NCBI GenBank assembly: GCA_011087605.1
Contig: JAALLE010000003.1
Span: 22,916-86,915, forward strand
DNA: 64,000 bases
Source of the DNA: Hyphomicrobiales bacterium
Lineage (GTDB): Bacteria; Pseudomonadota; Alphaproteobacteria; Rhizobiales; Rhizobiaceae
Direction of reading: 5' to 3'
How positions within the stretch are numbered: position 1 is the stretch's first letter; each line of letters begins with the position of its first letter. A program made the translations under genes and the position numbers. Below, piece after piece: positions 35,696-44,462 of this stretch. The notes beneath the pieces were generated by a model. That model was not told where the DNA came from. It saw only the letters and a list, made by a program, of their open reading frames with translations, and made no database searches.

Positions 35696-37405
35696 ATGAA
35701 CGTACTTCACGATTTCAGTCACAATACAGCCCCGGGTGTCCTGACCTCCCATGACACTGACCCGGACTGGTGGCGCGGGGCGGTGATCTATCAGATCTAC
35801 CCCCGCTCCTTCCAGGACAGCAACGGCGATGGTGTGGGTGATTTGCGTGGCATCACTCAACGGTTGCCGCACATTGCTGGTCTGGGTGTGGATGCAATCT
35901 GGATTTCACCTTTCTTCAAGTCGCCAATGCTCGATTTTGGATATGATGTTTGCGATTATATCGATGTCGATCCGATGTTTGGCACGATGGCAGATTTCGA
36001 CTCGATGATCGCCGAAGCGCATCGACTTGGCCTCAAAGTGATGATCGATCAGGTGATTTCTCATTCATCCGATCAGCATCCGTGGTTTGTTGAATCTCGC
36101 GCCAATCGGGATAATGAAAAATCTGACTGGTATGTCTGGGCCGACGCCAAGCCTGACGGGTCACCACCCAATAATTGGCTGTCCATATTTGGCGGATCGG
36201 CATGGCAATGGGACACCAGTCGCTGCCAATATTATCTGCACAATTTTCTGGCAAGCCAACCCGACCTGAATTTCCACAATCCCGACGTTCAGGATGCACT
36301 GTTGCAGACCGTCGAATTCTGGCTAGAGCGTGGCGTCGATGGATTTCGCCTCGATACGATCAATTTCTACTTTCATTCGCAGAGTTTGAAAGACAATCCG
36401 CCGCTGCAACCGGAAAAGCGAAATGATTCAATTGCACCTGCGGTCAATCCCTACAATTTCCAGAGTCATCTATACGACAAGAACCAGGATGAAAATCTTG
36501 GTTTTCTAAAGCGGTTCAGAGCTTTGCTGGATGCCTATCCCGCCGCAACCGCAGTTGGTGAAGTTGGTGACGCAGAACATGGCTTGGAGATCGTCGCTCA
36601 ATATACGTCCGGTGATGAGCTGGTCCATATGTGTTACGCCTTTGATTTTCTGTCTCCTGAACCGATCACACCTGCCAAAGTCAGGCAGGTCGTTGGCGAT
36701 TTTGAAGAAGTTGCCCCGGATGGTTGGTCCTGCTGGGCATTTTCCAACCACGACGTGGTGCGTCACGCGTCACGCTGGGCTGATCAGATACTGGACCGTG
36801 ATGGTTTTTTGAAAATGACCGCGACCCTGATCCTGTCTCTGCGCGGTTCGGTCTGCCTCTATCAGGGTGAGGAGCTTGGCATGACCGAAGCCCTTTTGGC
36901 CTTTGAAGACCTGCAGGATCCATACGGAATTCAGTTTTGGCCAACATTTGTCGGTCGTGACGGGTGTCGTACACCGATGACCTGGTCACACAATGCTGAA
37001 AGCGGAGGCTTCACCACCGGAAAACCCTGGCTGCCTTTGCCACCAGAACACAATCATCTGTCCTCCAATCTTCAGGAGGGAGACCCTGATTCATTGCTCA
37101 ACCACTATCGCGCTGCACTCAAATTTCGTGCCAGCGAGCCGGTTTTCATGAAGGGTGACATTCGGTTTCTTGACACCAGTGACAGCGTGCTGACGCTGCA
37201 GCGCAGTCACAATGGCACGACCATATTCGCCGCAATTAATATGAGCGATACGTCGCAAACTGTCGCTGCGCCACCACCTGATTTTGCCGAACTGAATTCG
37301 CCGGGCATTGGTGGATCGGTCTCCGGAAATCAACTCACACTGGATGCTTACGGGTCGTATTTCGCCCGCCAACAGCAAAACGCCAAAGCAGGAGAAACCG
37401 CATGA
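35696..37405 (+). CDS. aglA: alpha-glucosidase, GH13
   Basis: From ATG 35696 the enzyme is 569 residues of glycoside hydrolase family 13 (oligo-1,6-glucosidase/alpha-glucosidase type). It has YQIYPRSFQDSNGDGVGDL near the N-terminus. The catalytic triad is Asp220 in GFRLDT, Glu289 in VGEVGD and Asp353 in NHDVVR. No signal peptide is seen, so it hydrolyses imported alpha-glucosides in the cytoplasm. It lies 5 bases after aglG and overlaps aglK by four bases. Confidence 0.92.
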   Translation: MNVLHDFSHNTAPGVLTSHDTDPDWWRGAVIYQIYPRSFQDSNGDGVGDLRGITQRLPHIAGLGVDAIWISPFFKSPMLDFGYDVCDYIDVDPMFGTMADFDSMIAEAHRLGLKVMIDQVISHSSDQHPWFVESRANRDNEKSDWYVWADAKPDGSPPNNWLSIFGGSAWQWDTSRCQYYLHNFLASQPDLNFHNPDVQDALLQTVEFWLERGVDGFRLDTINFYFHSQSLKDNPPLQPEKRNDSIAPAVNPYNFQSHLYDKNQDENLGFLKRFRALLDAYPAATAVGEVGDAEHGLEIVAQYTSGDELVHMCYAFDFLSPEPITPAKVRQVVGDFEEVAPDGWSCWAFSNHDVVRHASRWADQILDRDGFLKMTATLILSLRGSVCLYQGEELGMTEALLAFEDLQDPYGIQFWPTFVGRDGCRTPMTWSHNAESGGFTTGKPWLPLPPEHNHLSSNLQEGDPDSLLNHYRAALKFRASEPVFMKGDIRFLDTSDSVLTLQRSHNGTTIFAAINMSDTSQTVAAPPPDFAELNSPGIGGSVSGNQLTLDAYGSYFARQQQNAKAGETA

Positions 37406-38493
37406 GTGGTCTCAATCTCACGGGAATCAAGAAATCCTACGGATCAACTGAAGTGATGCATGGCATCGATTTGGATATCCGTGAAGGCGAATTCGTCGTC
37501 TTCGTCGGTCCTTCCGGTTGCGGCAAGTCGACGCTCTTGCGGATGATTGCAGGTTTGGAATCGATCACCGATGGTGAGCTGCAGATCGACGGGAACCGGG
37601 TCAACGAAATCCCGCCTTCCCAGCGCGGAATTGCGATGGTGTTTCAGTCCTATGCGCTGTATCCGCACATGACGGTCTACGACAACATGGCCTTTGGCAT
37701 GCGCATTGCCAAAGCGTCCAAAGAAGAAATCGAAGAGCGTGTCCAGAACGCTGCCGATATTCTTCAGCTTGGGCCATATCTTGATCGGCTGCCCAAAGCG
37801 CTGTCAGGAGGTCAACGCCAGCGTGTTGCCATCGGACGTGCTATTTGCCGTGATCCTCAGGTATTCCTGTTTGATGAACCGTTGTCCAATCTGGACGCGG
37901 CTCTGCGTGTGGCCACGCGTATTGAAATCGCCAAGTTGAAGGAAAGCATGCCGTCGACCACGATGATTTACGTTACTCACGATCAGGTTGAAGCGATGAC
38001 GTTGGCAGACCGGATTGTTGTTCTGTCGGCAGGTTATCTGGAGCAGGTCGGTGCGCCGATCGAACTCTATGAGCGTCCCGCAAACCTGTTTGTTGCCAGG
38101 TTCATAGGTTCACCGGCGATGAATATTGTTTCTGCAACCGTAGAGGCGACGGGCGATAAATCTGAAATCAAGCTGGCCGGTGGCGGCTCGGCTTCTGTAC
38201 CGATAAAATCTCCAGCCGCACTGAAAGGTCAAAAAGCCCACCTTGGTTTCCGGCCCGAAGATATGTCGGTGGCGTCAGGTAATCAGGCGCTGGTCGAGGG
38301 CGAAATAACCCTGGTCGAGGCGCTTGGTGAGGTGACCAACCTATATGTCAACGTTGATGGGGATGAAGAGCCCATCGTTGCCAAGGTGCCGGGCACCTAC
38401 GATGTGAAGCGTGGCGATCGCATCGGTCTGACGGCGGATGTGGAAAAAATGCATCTGTTCAATGAAGAAGGACAATCATTCCTGTATTTGTGA
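37402..38493 (+). CDS. aglK: alpha-glucoside ABC transporter ATP-binding protein
   Basis: The 363-residue protein is a MalK/UgpC-type ATPase with Walker A GPSGCGKST, Q-loop FQSYALYPHMTVYDNM, signature LSGGQRQRVAIGRAI, Walker B FLFDEPLSNLDA and a C-terminal TOBE regulatory domain (FRPEDMSV and following). The start overlaps the aglA stop (ATGA). It energises the AglEFG importer. The next gene is convergent after only 6 bases. Confidence 0.92.
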   Translation: MSGLNLTGIKKSYGSTEVMHGIDLDIREGEFVVFVGPSGCGKSTLLRMIAGLESITDGELQIDGNRVNEIPPSQRGIAMVFQSYALYPHMTVYDNMAFGMRIAKASKEEIEERVQNAADILQLGPYLDRLPKALSGGQRQRVAIGRAICRDPQVFLFDEPLSNLDAALRVATRIEIAKLKESMPSTTMIYVTHDQVEAMTLADRIVVLSAGYLEQVGAPIELYERPANLFVARFIGSPAMNIVSATVEATGDKSEIKLAGGGSASVPIKSPAALKGQKAHLGFRPEDMSVASGNQALVEGEITLVEALGEVTNLYVNVDGDEEPIVAKVPGTYDVKRGDRIGLTADVEKMHLFNEEGQSFLYL

Positions 38494-38499
38494 ACGGTA

Positions 38500-39300
38500 T
38501 TAGCCAGCAACCATAAATCGTTGCCCCGGCGCAGGCGGATCAATGGGTGCGCCGGCAAAACACTGGGCGATGGCCATCCATTGGGCGGCGATATCGCCTG
38601 ATGCAACTAGCGATGTATCTGCAACGTTGCGGGTTTGCGTGACGACCTGACCGAACTCAACCGCCTTGCCACTGATCTGATTATCCTCTTGAGGTTCGTT
38701 CCACGTCCAAACTGCCCCTGAAGGTGCGGTAAGCACAACATGTGGCACCGGTTCGGGTACTGGCAGTTGACGATTTATGAACGTCCAGCCAAACGTCTGA
38801 ACGCCAAGATGGGCAATATTCTTAATCCGGTCGGTGTCCGGTCGGACCATTCCCAGACAATCAAAGACTTCCTGGCCATGTGCCCAGGTTTCCATCTGCC
38901 GGGCGGTGATTGAGGAACGCGCGCTCATATCGGGTCCGGCCCATTTTATCCGTTGTCGCGGATCGGTTAGAGCATAGAGATCGGCGGTGGCCTGGCACCC
39001 TTCGCGCCACGCATCGAAAAGTGGACGACCCTCAAGTCCGTTCAGCCAGACATATTGCGCCTCCCGCATTGATCTGCCTTGTTTTAGATCAGCCGCGACG
39101 GGTGCGAAGAAGTCGGCGAATTTTTGGTCGTTCTCCAATGTCAATCGAGCTGCGACGTTGAACATGTGCAGGTGGCCGATGATGTCGTTGATTGTCCACG
39201 AATTGAACAAAGTGGTGCGCTGAAAGATATCTTCGGTTTGTTCTGCAATGACCTCAGCAAGACAGTCGCATTCTGCGCGGAAATCTTCAGCTTGTTGCAT
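38500..39300 (-). CDS. TIGR03084-type DinB/maleylpyruvate isomerase-like protein
   Basis: The product, 266 residues from ATG 39300 with GGGAG upstream, has the four-helix DinB-like N-terminal region: FNSWTINDIIGHLHMFN, with His residues for metal, and MSARSSITARQMETWAHGQEVFDCLG. A beta-rich C-terminal part follows. It resembles the TIGR03084 family, related to mycothiol-dependent maleylpyruvate isomerases, whose members outside actinobacteria have unknown thiol or metal use. It is convergent with aglK. Possible substrates are unknown. Confidence 0.75.
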   Translation of the reverse strand: MQQAEDFRAECDCLAEVIAEQTEDIFQRTTLFNSWTINDIIGHLHMFNVAARLTLENDQKFADFFAPVAADLKQGRSMREAQYVWLNGLEGRPLFDAWREGCQATADLYALTDPRQRIKWAGPDMSARSSITARQMETWAHGQEVFDCLGMVRPDTDRIKNIAHLGVQTFGWTFINRQLPVPEPVPHVVLTAPSGAVWTWNEPQEDNQISGKAVEFGQVVTQTRNVADTSLVASGDIAAQWMAIAQCFAGAPIDPPAPGQRFMVAG

Positions 39301-39361
39301 AAGGCATTCTCCCAAAAGTCACTTTGAAAGATATCCCAAAGCGCTCTTGATTCAAGCCAAA

Positions 39362-40039
39362 TCAGTTCTGAACGATTTCTTCAGCAATATATCCGGCGCT
39401 GATTTCTGCAATGCGCACGGGGCTGATGACCGGAGCGAAAAGAGTTTTGAACGAGCCGTCTGGTCCAAGCAGGTAAATAAAGGATCCATGGGAATAAACG
39501 GCACCCTCATCGACATGTTCAAACAGGAACTTTTTTTCCAGATTAAACGCCTTATAGGCTTCATCCAGGTTCTCTTCAGAGCCAGTCAGGCCGACAAGGT
39601 TGGGATGGATATCGGCCACTGATTTGTTCAGCGTTTCCACCGTATCGCGCTTTGGATCGACGGTTATCAATATCGGCGTTACAGCGGCGTTCATCCCTTC
39701 AAGTAAATCCACCGCTTCGGCCAAATTGGGTAACGCCAGTGAGCAGATTGCCTTGCAGTTTGAATAGCCAAAGAACAGCAGCTGAAACTTTCCGTCTGGA
39801 CTAACGGAGTTGCGTCTGTTGCCGTTGTGGTCCACCAGATCAAAATCTCCACCCTTGATCTTCGGAAATCCTGGCGTGTTGGAGCTGTCTATTGCGAACT
39901 TGCTGCTGTCTGGTCGCGAGTCTGCCGACACTTCAGGCTTGGCGTTTAACACAGCAGCCAGCGCGCCAACGCCGAGGCCAGCGATCAACACCGCTGCAAT
40001 GCCAGCTTGCTTGGTCCACATCAGGCCCGCCCGCTTCAC
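39362..40039 (-). CDS. SCO1/SenC-family copper chaperone
   Basis: A 225-residue protein with one N-terminal membrane segment (about 11-31) and a periplasmic thioredoxin-like domain. It has the SCO copper ligands Cys95 and Cys99 in CKAIC and His184 in YSHGSF. SCO proteins deliver copper to the CuA site of cytochrome oxidase or act in thiol redox control. The start is GTG overlapping the stop of the upstream gene (GTGA); ATG 40021 is an alternative. Two secreted cysteine-containing proteins precede it in the same operon, which suggests a copper-relay or redox role. Confidence 0.85.
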   Translation of the reverse strand: MKRAGLMWTKQAGIAAVLIAGLGVGALAAVLNAKPEVSADSRPDSSKFAIDSSNTPGFPKIKGGDFDLVDHNGNRRNSVSPDGKFQLLFFGYSNCKAICSLALPNLAEAVDLLEGMNAAVTPILITVDPKRDTVETLNKSVADIHPNLVGLTGSEENLDEAYKAFNLEKKFLFEHVDEGAVYSHGSFIYLLGPDGSFKTLFAPVISPVRIAEISAGYIAEEIVQN

Positions 40040-40605
40040 TCGTTTTCTTCCAGATATTTGGCATCAAATTCGAGGCCAAGGCCAAAATGACCCGTCTTGG
40101 CGAGTTGTTTTTTGACCCGCGGGTCACGCCGGAACCAGGCACCTTTGCCTTTTGCCTCGGGGTTTTTGGCGCGCCACTGTTTGGTCCAGCGAGTGGTCTT
40201 GTTCCACTTGTCTTCACCGGATATCCGGATCAGCTGAACCATATAGAATTTTGTGGTGACCACTTCGTCTTCACCAATCATCAGTCCGTCAACATCGACC
40301 ATCTTGTTGCAATAGGGCAGCAGGTCTTCGGTGGCGCCGTTGAACGATGCCTGACGGTTTTTCAGCACAGCGATCAGCTGATTATCTGCAGAGCGGACAA
40401 TGCCCATGTGACGCTTGCCGTCACCGCAATTTGCCGCGCAATTGCCGGTCAACTCACACAATATGTCGACTACTTTGCCCGAAAACAGGGCTTTTTCTTC
40501 ACCATACAGGTTCCATTCTTTGGCCTTGCTGCCCTTTGAAAAATCGGCAGCATGGGCGTTGGCAGTAAATAAAAACGCTGAAGCCAGGAGAGCTCTAAAA
40601 ATCAT
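40036..40605 (-). CDS. secreted protein with CxnCxxxC-like cysteines, in the SCO operon
   Basis: The product, 189 residues from ATG 40605 (GAGGTGG ribosome site), has a signal peptide (MIFRALLASAFLFTANAHA). The mature part has Cys50, Cys56, Cys60 (DILCELTGNCAANC), then GDGKRHMG and a fourth Cys near 98. I do not recognise a named family. The D-x-x-C ... C-A-x-x-C order recurs in the next upstream gene, so the two may be distant paralogs. Position between that gene and SCO1 suggests metal binding or thiol redox work in the periplasm. Function is inference. Confidence 0.6.
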   Translation of the reverse strand: MIFRALLASAFLFTANAHAADFSKGSKAKEWNLYGEEKALFSGKVVDILCELTGNCAANCGDGKRHMGIVRSADNQLIAVLKNRQASFNGATEDLLPYCNKMVDVDGLMIGEDEVVTTKFYMVQLIRISGEDKWNKTTRWTKQWRAKNPEAKGKGAWFRRDPRVKKQLAKTGHFGLGLEFDAKYLEENE

Positions 40606-40613
40606 GATCCACC

Positions 40614-41087
40614 TCACTTCTTTTTCTTCGGAGCCGAAAATGGCGGTACCGAATCATAGTCCTCGTGGCTGAGATAGGTGATGCCATCATTGGCAACCAC
40701 ATCTTCAACCACGATATAATTCACTCCGTCACGCAGATAGTGCATGCCGCGGGCGGTAATGATGTCGCTTTGAATTTCCATGATCGTGTCGCTCTGTTCC
40801 AAAGGGTCTTCACCCTTGAATTTCAAGACCATGTAGACTTCGCCCTCTTCGGTGCGCACGCCCACGGGAATTCCACCGGCAGCACACCACAGTGCGCAAG
40901 TGTGATGCGCTGTTCCGCGTGTTGCGTCAGAGTCTCCCATGACACCGGAAAAATAACACCAGGTGTCGATGATCTCGCCCTTTATTTCCACGACCTTGCC
41001 TGCCGTGGACGCAGATGCCGGTGTAAGGCCGGACCCGATCAGGGTTCCGGTCGCGAGAAGAGTAATTTGAAATAGCTTTGTCAGCAT
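40614..41087 (-). CDS. secreted Cys/His protein, first gene of the SCO operon
   Basis: The product is 157 residues from ATG 41087, with a signal peptide (LFQITLLATGTLIGSG...ASA). The mature part shows Cys44 (DTWCYFSG), His61-His62, Cys64 and Cys68 (HHTCALWC), then GGIPVGVRTEEGEVYMVL and a Lys-rich end. The CALWC/HH cluster looks like a metal site, and the body resembles an OB-like beta domain. I recognise no named family. It is followed after 8 bases by a similar protein and then by SCO1. A longer frame to 41153 would bury the signal peptide. Confidence 0.6.
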   Translation of the reverse strand: MLTKLFQITLLATGTLIGSGLTPASASTAGKVVEIKGEIIDTWCYFSGVMGDSDATRGTAHHTCALWCAAGGIPVGVRTEEGEVYMVLKFKGEDPLEQSDTIMEIQSDIITARGMHYLRDGVNYIVVEDVVANDGITYLSHEDYDSVPPFSAPKKKK

Positions 41088-41247
41088 GAAGAGCCTGCCC
41101 GAGTCAGATGAGACCAATGGGGGCAGGCTATCTACATCCGGCAGGTTGGCCAAGTAACACTGCAGCCAACTTTTTGTGTTCGATTGTGTAGTCGGGTTGG
41201 ATCATGTCTAACCTTTGCCAAACATGATCCAGTCTCGAATAGGTCTC

Positions 41248-42678
41248 TTATATTCCGCTCATCAGCAGGTATTTCATCTCGGTGAATTCCTCAACACCGT
41301 GACGCGAGCCTTCCCGGCCAATGCCTGATTCCTTGACACCACCAAATGGCGCAACCTCTGTCGACAGAATTCCGGTATTGATTGCCACCATGCCGTAGTC
41401 GAGGGCTTCGGCAACCCGCCAGATACGCCCGATATCCCGGGCGTAGAAATAGGATGCCAGCCCGAACTCCGTAGCGTTGGCAAGCTCGACAACCTCCGCG
41501 TCTTCATTGAAGCGGTAAAGCGGGGCCACCGGTCCAAATGTCTCCTCACGGGTTATTTTCATGTCGACGGTCACGTCAGTCAGAACCGTCGGTTCATAAA
41601 AGCGCGGACCAGCCTCGTGCCGGTTGCCGCCAGTGGTGATCTTGGCACCTTTTGATACAGCATCCGCAATGTGATCTTCGACCTTGGCAACGGCTGCATC
41701 ATTAATCAGCGGGCCTTGTGTGACGCCAGGCTGATCGCCGTGGCCAACAACAATTTTTTGCACTTCCTTTGATAGTTTGTCGGCAAATTCGTCGTAAACG
41801 GCATCCTGAACATAAATGCGATTGGCACAGACGCAGGTCTGGCCGGCATTGCGGTATTTGGACAAAATAGCGCCTTGAACAGCCGCATCGATGTCGGCAT
41901 CGTCAAATACGATAAATGGGGCATTGCCACCGAGTTCAAGACCCATCTGTTTAACAGTATCGGCACACTGTTTGATCAGGATCTTGCCGACCGCGGTTGA
42001 ACCGGTAAATGTCATGGCCCGCACGTCGGGGCTGGCACACATTGCGCCACCAATTGCCACCGCATCGCCGGATATCACATTCAGAACGCCGTCAGGCAGG
42101 CCCGCTTCCTGTGCCAGCGCAGCCACTGCAAAGGCCGTTAGCGGGGTATCTGGAGCCGGTTTGACCACCGCGGTGCATCCTGCAGCAAATGCCGGAGCCA
42201 CTTTTCTGGTGATCATCGCGGCCGGGAAATTCCACGGTGTAATCGCGGCGACAACACCGATGGGTTGACGTATTACCACGATGCGGCCGTCCGGGAACGG
42301 GCTTGGAATGGTTTCGCCATAAATGCGTTTGGCTTCTTCTGCATAATACTCAATGAATGAGGCACCATACAGGATCTCCCCCTTGGCTTCGGCCAGCGGC
42401 TTTCCCTGTTCGCGGGTTAGAAGCGCCGCAAGTTCATCGGCATTTTCAACCATAAGTTCGTACCAACGGCGCAGAATGGCGGAGCGTTCCTTGGCCAGTG
42501 TTTTCGACCAAGTCCCGAATGCCTTTGTGGCAGCAGCAATCGCCTGATCAGCCTCATCGGCACCAAAATTCGGCACTTTTGCAATTTCTTCATCGGTGGC
42601 CGGGTTGGTGATCACCGTGTCGCCAGATCCCAGCCATTTTCCGCCAATAAGGCATTGTTGTTTATAAAAATCAGTCAT
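41248..42678 (-). CDS. gabD: NAD(P)-dependent succinate-semialdehyde dehydrogenase
   Basis: The 476-residue aldehyde dehydrogenase closely follows GabD: ITPWNFPAAMITRK, FTGSTAVGK, general-base Glu248 in LELGGNAPF, and catalytic Cys282 in GQTCVCANRIY, where the CVCANR pattern is typical of succinate-semialdehyde dehydrogenases. It oxidises succinate semialdehyde to succinate. It is the third gene of a leftward operon after phaR and an alpha/beta hydrolase (38-base gap). That is an unusual context pointing to 4-hydroxybutyrate or GABA-linked metabolism next to PHA genes. Confidence 0.85.
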   Translation of the reverse strand: MTDFYKQQCLIGGKWLGSGDTVITNPATDEEIAKVPNFGADEADQAIAAATKAFGTWSKTLAKERSAILRRWYELMVENADELAALLTREQGKPLAEAKGEILYGASFIEYYAEEAKRIYGETIPSPFPDGRIVVIRQPIGVVAAITPWNFPAAMITRKVAPAFAAGCTAVVKPAPDTPLTAFAVAALAQEAGLPDGVLNVISGDAVAIGGAMCASPDVRAMTFTGSTAVGKILIKQCADTVKQMGLELGGNAPFIVFDDADIDAAVQGAILSKYRNAGQTCVCANRIYVQDAVYDEFADKLSKEVQKIVVGHGDQPGVTQGPLINDAAVAKVEDHIADAVSKGAKITTGGNRHEAGPRFYEPTVLTDVTVDMKITREETFGPVAPLYRFNEDAEVVELANATEFGLASYFYARDIGRIWRVAEALDYGMVAINTGILSTEVAPFGGVKESGIGREGSRHGVEEFTEMKYLLMSGI

Positions 42679-42716
42679 TATTGCTCTTTCTATTTTCCGC
42701 CCGTCGCCGGACGTCC

Positions 42717-43604
42717 TCAGCTGTCATTCAACCAGTCTGCAATCACGTTAACCTGCTCGTCATTTCGCAAGGTTGGTGTGTGGCCGGTGTCGTCAAATTC
42801 AATCAAAGTCGTTTCAGGTCCGCAGGCCAACATGCGTTCAGCGGTTTGCTCCGACAGGAAACTTGATTCCTTACCCCGCAGCACCAGAACGGGGCAGGTT
42901 ATGCGCTCCCAGGTGTCCCACATATCAACATTGAAATAGGAAATCGAATCCCGAAACGCTTCGCCTACTCGATTGTCCACCTTCAGCCGATATACCCCCT
43001 GTTTGGTGCGGCGGCTGGAATAATGCGCCATATGCTGCCAGTCCTCATCGGTCATCGGGGCAAATTCTTTATAAATATTGCGCAGATGGTCGGCGACCGC
43101 ATCGATGCTGGCAAAGTCGTCCGAGCGTCCGATATACTCGGCAATCGACATCTGAGCTTCGCGCGAGACTTCTGGGCCGATGTCGTTGACAACCAGTCGT
43201 TTGATAGGTGACTGGGCCACAGAGGCGAGAACCATGCCAATGATCCCGCCCATCGACGTGCCGATCCAGTTGAGTTCGGTCACTCCCAACCGGGAGATCA
43301 AGGCGTTCATGTCAGAATTGTATTGCAGATAGTTGTAGCCGTCTTCGGGGATATGGTCGCTGTCGCCGCGACCGACGACATCGGGGCAGACGATACGATA
43401 TTGGGTACAGAGCCTTTCAGCCAGATGATCGAAGTCCCGCGCGTTGCGGGTCAGTCCGTGAACGCAAAACAGTGTTTCAAGATGCTTGAACTGGGTTGCG
43501 TCACCCCATTCCAGATAGTTGATCCGGTGAAAGCCGTGAAAACCCAGCCCAAGATGATAGTGTTTTGAATAGGCCTTGGCCGGTTGTGTTCTTCTGTGCG
43601 GCAT
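42717..43604 (-). CDS. alpha/beta hydrolase in the phaR-gabD operon
   Basis: A 295-residue alpha/beta-fold hydrolase with nucleophile Ser117 in GTSMGG, the oxyanion region FCVHGLTRNARDF, the acid in VLVLRGKESSFLS and catalytic His in DDTGHTPTL. It has no signal peptide, so it acts in the cytoplasm. Its place 17 bases after phaR and before gabD suggests hydrolysis of PHA chains, oligomers or a thioester, though general esterase activity is equally possible. It does not look like the classic PhaZ1 family. Confidence 0.75.
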   Translation of the reverse strand: MPHRRTQPAKAYSKHYHLGLGFHGFHRINYLEWGDATQFKHLETLFCVHGLTRNARDFDHLAERLCTQYRIVCPDVVGRGDSDHIPEDGYNYLQYNSDMNALISRLGVTELNWIGTSMGGIIGMVLASVAQSPIKRLVVNDIGPEVSREAQMSIAEYIGRSDDFASIDAVADHLRNIYKEFAPMTDEDWQHMAHYSSRRTKQGVYRLKVDNRVGEAFRDSISYFNVDMWDTWERITCPVLVLRGKESSFLSEQTAERMLACGPETTLIEFDDTGHTPTLRNDEQVNVIADWLNDS

Positions 43605-43621
43605 AAATATTCCGGGAATGA

Positions 43622-44254
43622 TTATTTGAGCGATTTCAATCGGGCCTGTAAGGCGTCGATCTGTTTTTGGATAAGTTCCAACTCGGATTCCCGAGAGCTT
43701 GGTGCGGGTTCCGGCTGCGCGGTGTTGTCAGATTCAGAGCTGTCAGCCTCGGCGGGCTGGTGTCCCATGCCGAACATTGACCAGGACTGGCGGAACATAT
43801 CCATGTTCTGCTGTGCCAGTTTCTGGCTGTATTCCATCATCGTGCGGGTATTACGGTCGACAACATTTTCAAACGCCTGACCCATTTGTTCTCGTTCGGC
43901 GGCGAGCAGATTTATGGACTCTGTCAAATAATCGGGCACCATTTGTCCGTAGGAATCACCATACATGGCGATCAGCTGTTTTTGAAACTCAAGCGGAAAA
44001 TGGAAATTCGATGGCTTGATCTCTTGTTCAAAAATGATCTGGTTGAGAATGGTACGGGTGATGTCTTCACCGGTTTTGGTGTCTTCGATCACGAAGCCGG
44101 TTCCAGCCTTCACAAGATCAATAACATCATCAAGAACGATATAAGAAGATGTCGCCGTGTTGTAGAGACGGCGATTGGGGTATTTTTTTATCAGTATAGA
44201 GGCGCTGGACGTCGCGTCTTCGCCGGACTGATCTGAGCCTTTTGATTTCTTCAA
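43622..44254 (-). CDS. phaR: PHA synthesis repressor
   Basis: The 210-residue protein starts after a Lys/Ser-rich leader. It has the PhaR DNA-binding domain, IKKYPNRRLYNTATSSYIVL at about residues 22-41, followed by VIDLVKAGTGFVIEDTKTGEDITR. The second accumulation-associated domain has YGDSYGQMVPDYLTESI. PhaR binds PHA granules and represses phasin and its own gene. A TGC-N3-GCA site at 44340-44348 upstream fits autoregulation. Downstream genes are a hydrolase and gabD. Confidence 0.9.
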   Translation of the reverse strand: MKKSKGSDQSGEDATSSASILIKKYPNRRLYNTATSSYIVLDDVIDLVKAGTGFVIEDTKTGEDITRTILNQIIFEQEIKPSNFHFPLEFQKQLIAMYGDSYGQMVPDYLTESINLLAAEREQMGQAFENVVDRNTRTMMEYSQKLAQQNMDMFRQSWSMFGMGHQPAEADSSESDNTAQPEPAPSSRESELELIQKQIDALQARLKSLK

Positions 44255-44339
44255 TTTAGCTATTTGCCCCGGTGGATGATCGCGTGGCGACCAGTCCGGC
44301 GAAGGCTAGACCTAATTGGAGATCATTGAAAGCTTTTAT

Positions 44340-44348
44340 TGCGCTGCA
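44340..44348. promoter_or_regulatory. TGC-N3-GCA site upstream of phaR, possible PhaR operator
   Basis: TGCGCTGCA is a 9-base dyad 86 bases upstream of the phaR start, between the phaP 3'-end terminator and phaR. From memory, PhaR of Paracoccus recognises CTGC-N3/4-GCAG-like sites. Two similar sites lie in front of phaP. Confidence 0.45.
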
Positions 44349-44375
44349 CAAACCACAGAGTTTCAGCTTGTCCGA

Positions 44376-44462
44376 CCAGCCAAAAGAAAGGCCGCTAACC
44401 CGGGAGGAGGGCTAGCGGCCAGATTTTGCGCAACTGCAAGTCTCGGGAGGAGGAGAGACTTA
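44376..44462 (-). ncRNA. phaP 3'-UTR small RNA with two CCUCCUCCC hairpin loops (alpha-r14/cuckoo/CcsR type)
   Basis: On the minus strand the phaP stop codon leads straight into a hairpin: stem AAGTCTC/GAGACTT at 44438-44461 with loop TCCTCCTCCC. A second hairpin follows: stem GGCCGCTA/TAGCGGCC at 44390-44420, loop containing CCCTCCTCCCG. A T-rich tail (TTTCTTTTGG) makes the second hairpin an intrinsic terminator. Repeated exposed CCTCCTCCC loops, complementary to Shine-Dalgarno sequences, are the hallmark of the alphaproteobacterial cuckoo/CcsR and alpha-r14 small RNAs. Here it is fused to the phasin mRNA end. Structure and motif are seen; processing to a free RNA is inferred. Confidence 0.65.

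Noticed and set aside
39334..39350. LacI-operator-like sequence (CAAAGCGCT followed by CTTGA) upstream of the TIGR03084 gene
   Set aside because: Only one half matches the agl palindromes and the spacing of the other half is off by a base, so it is not convincing as an AglR site.
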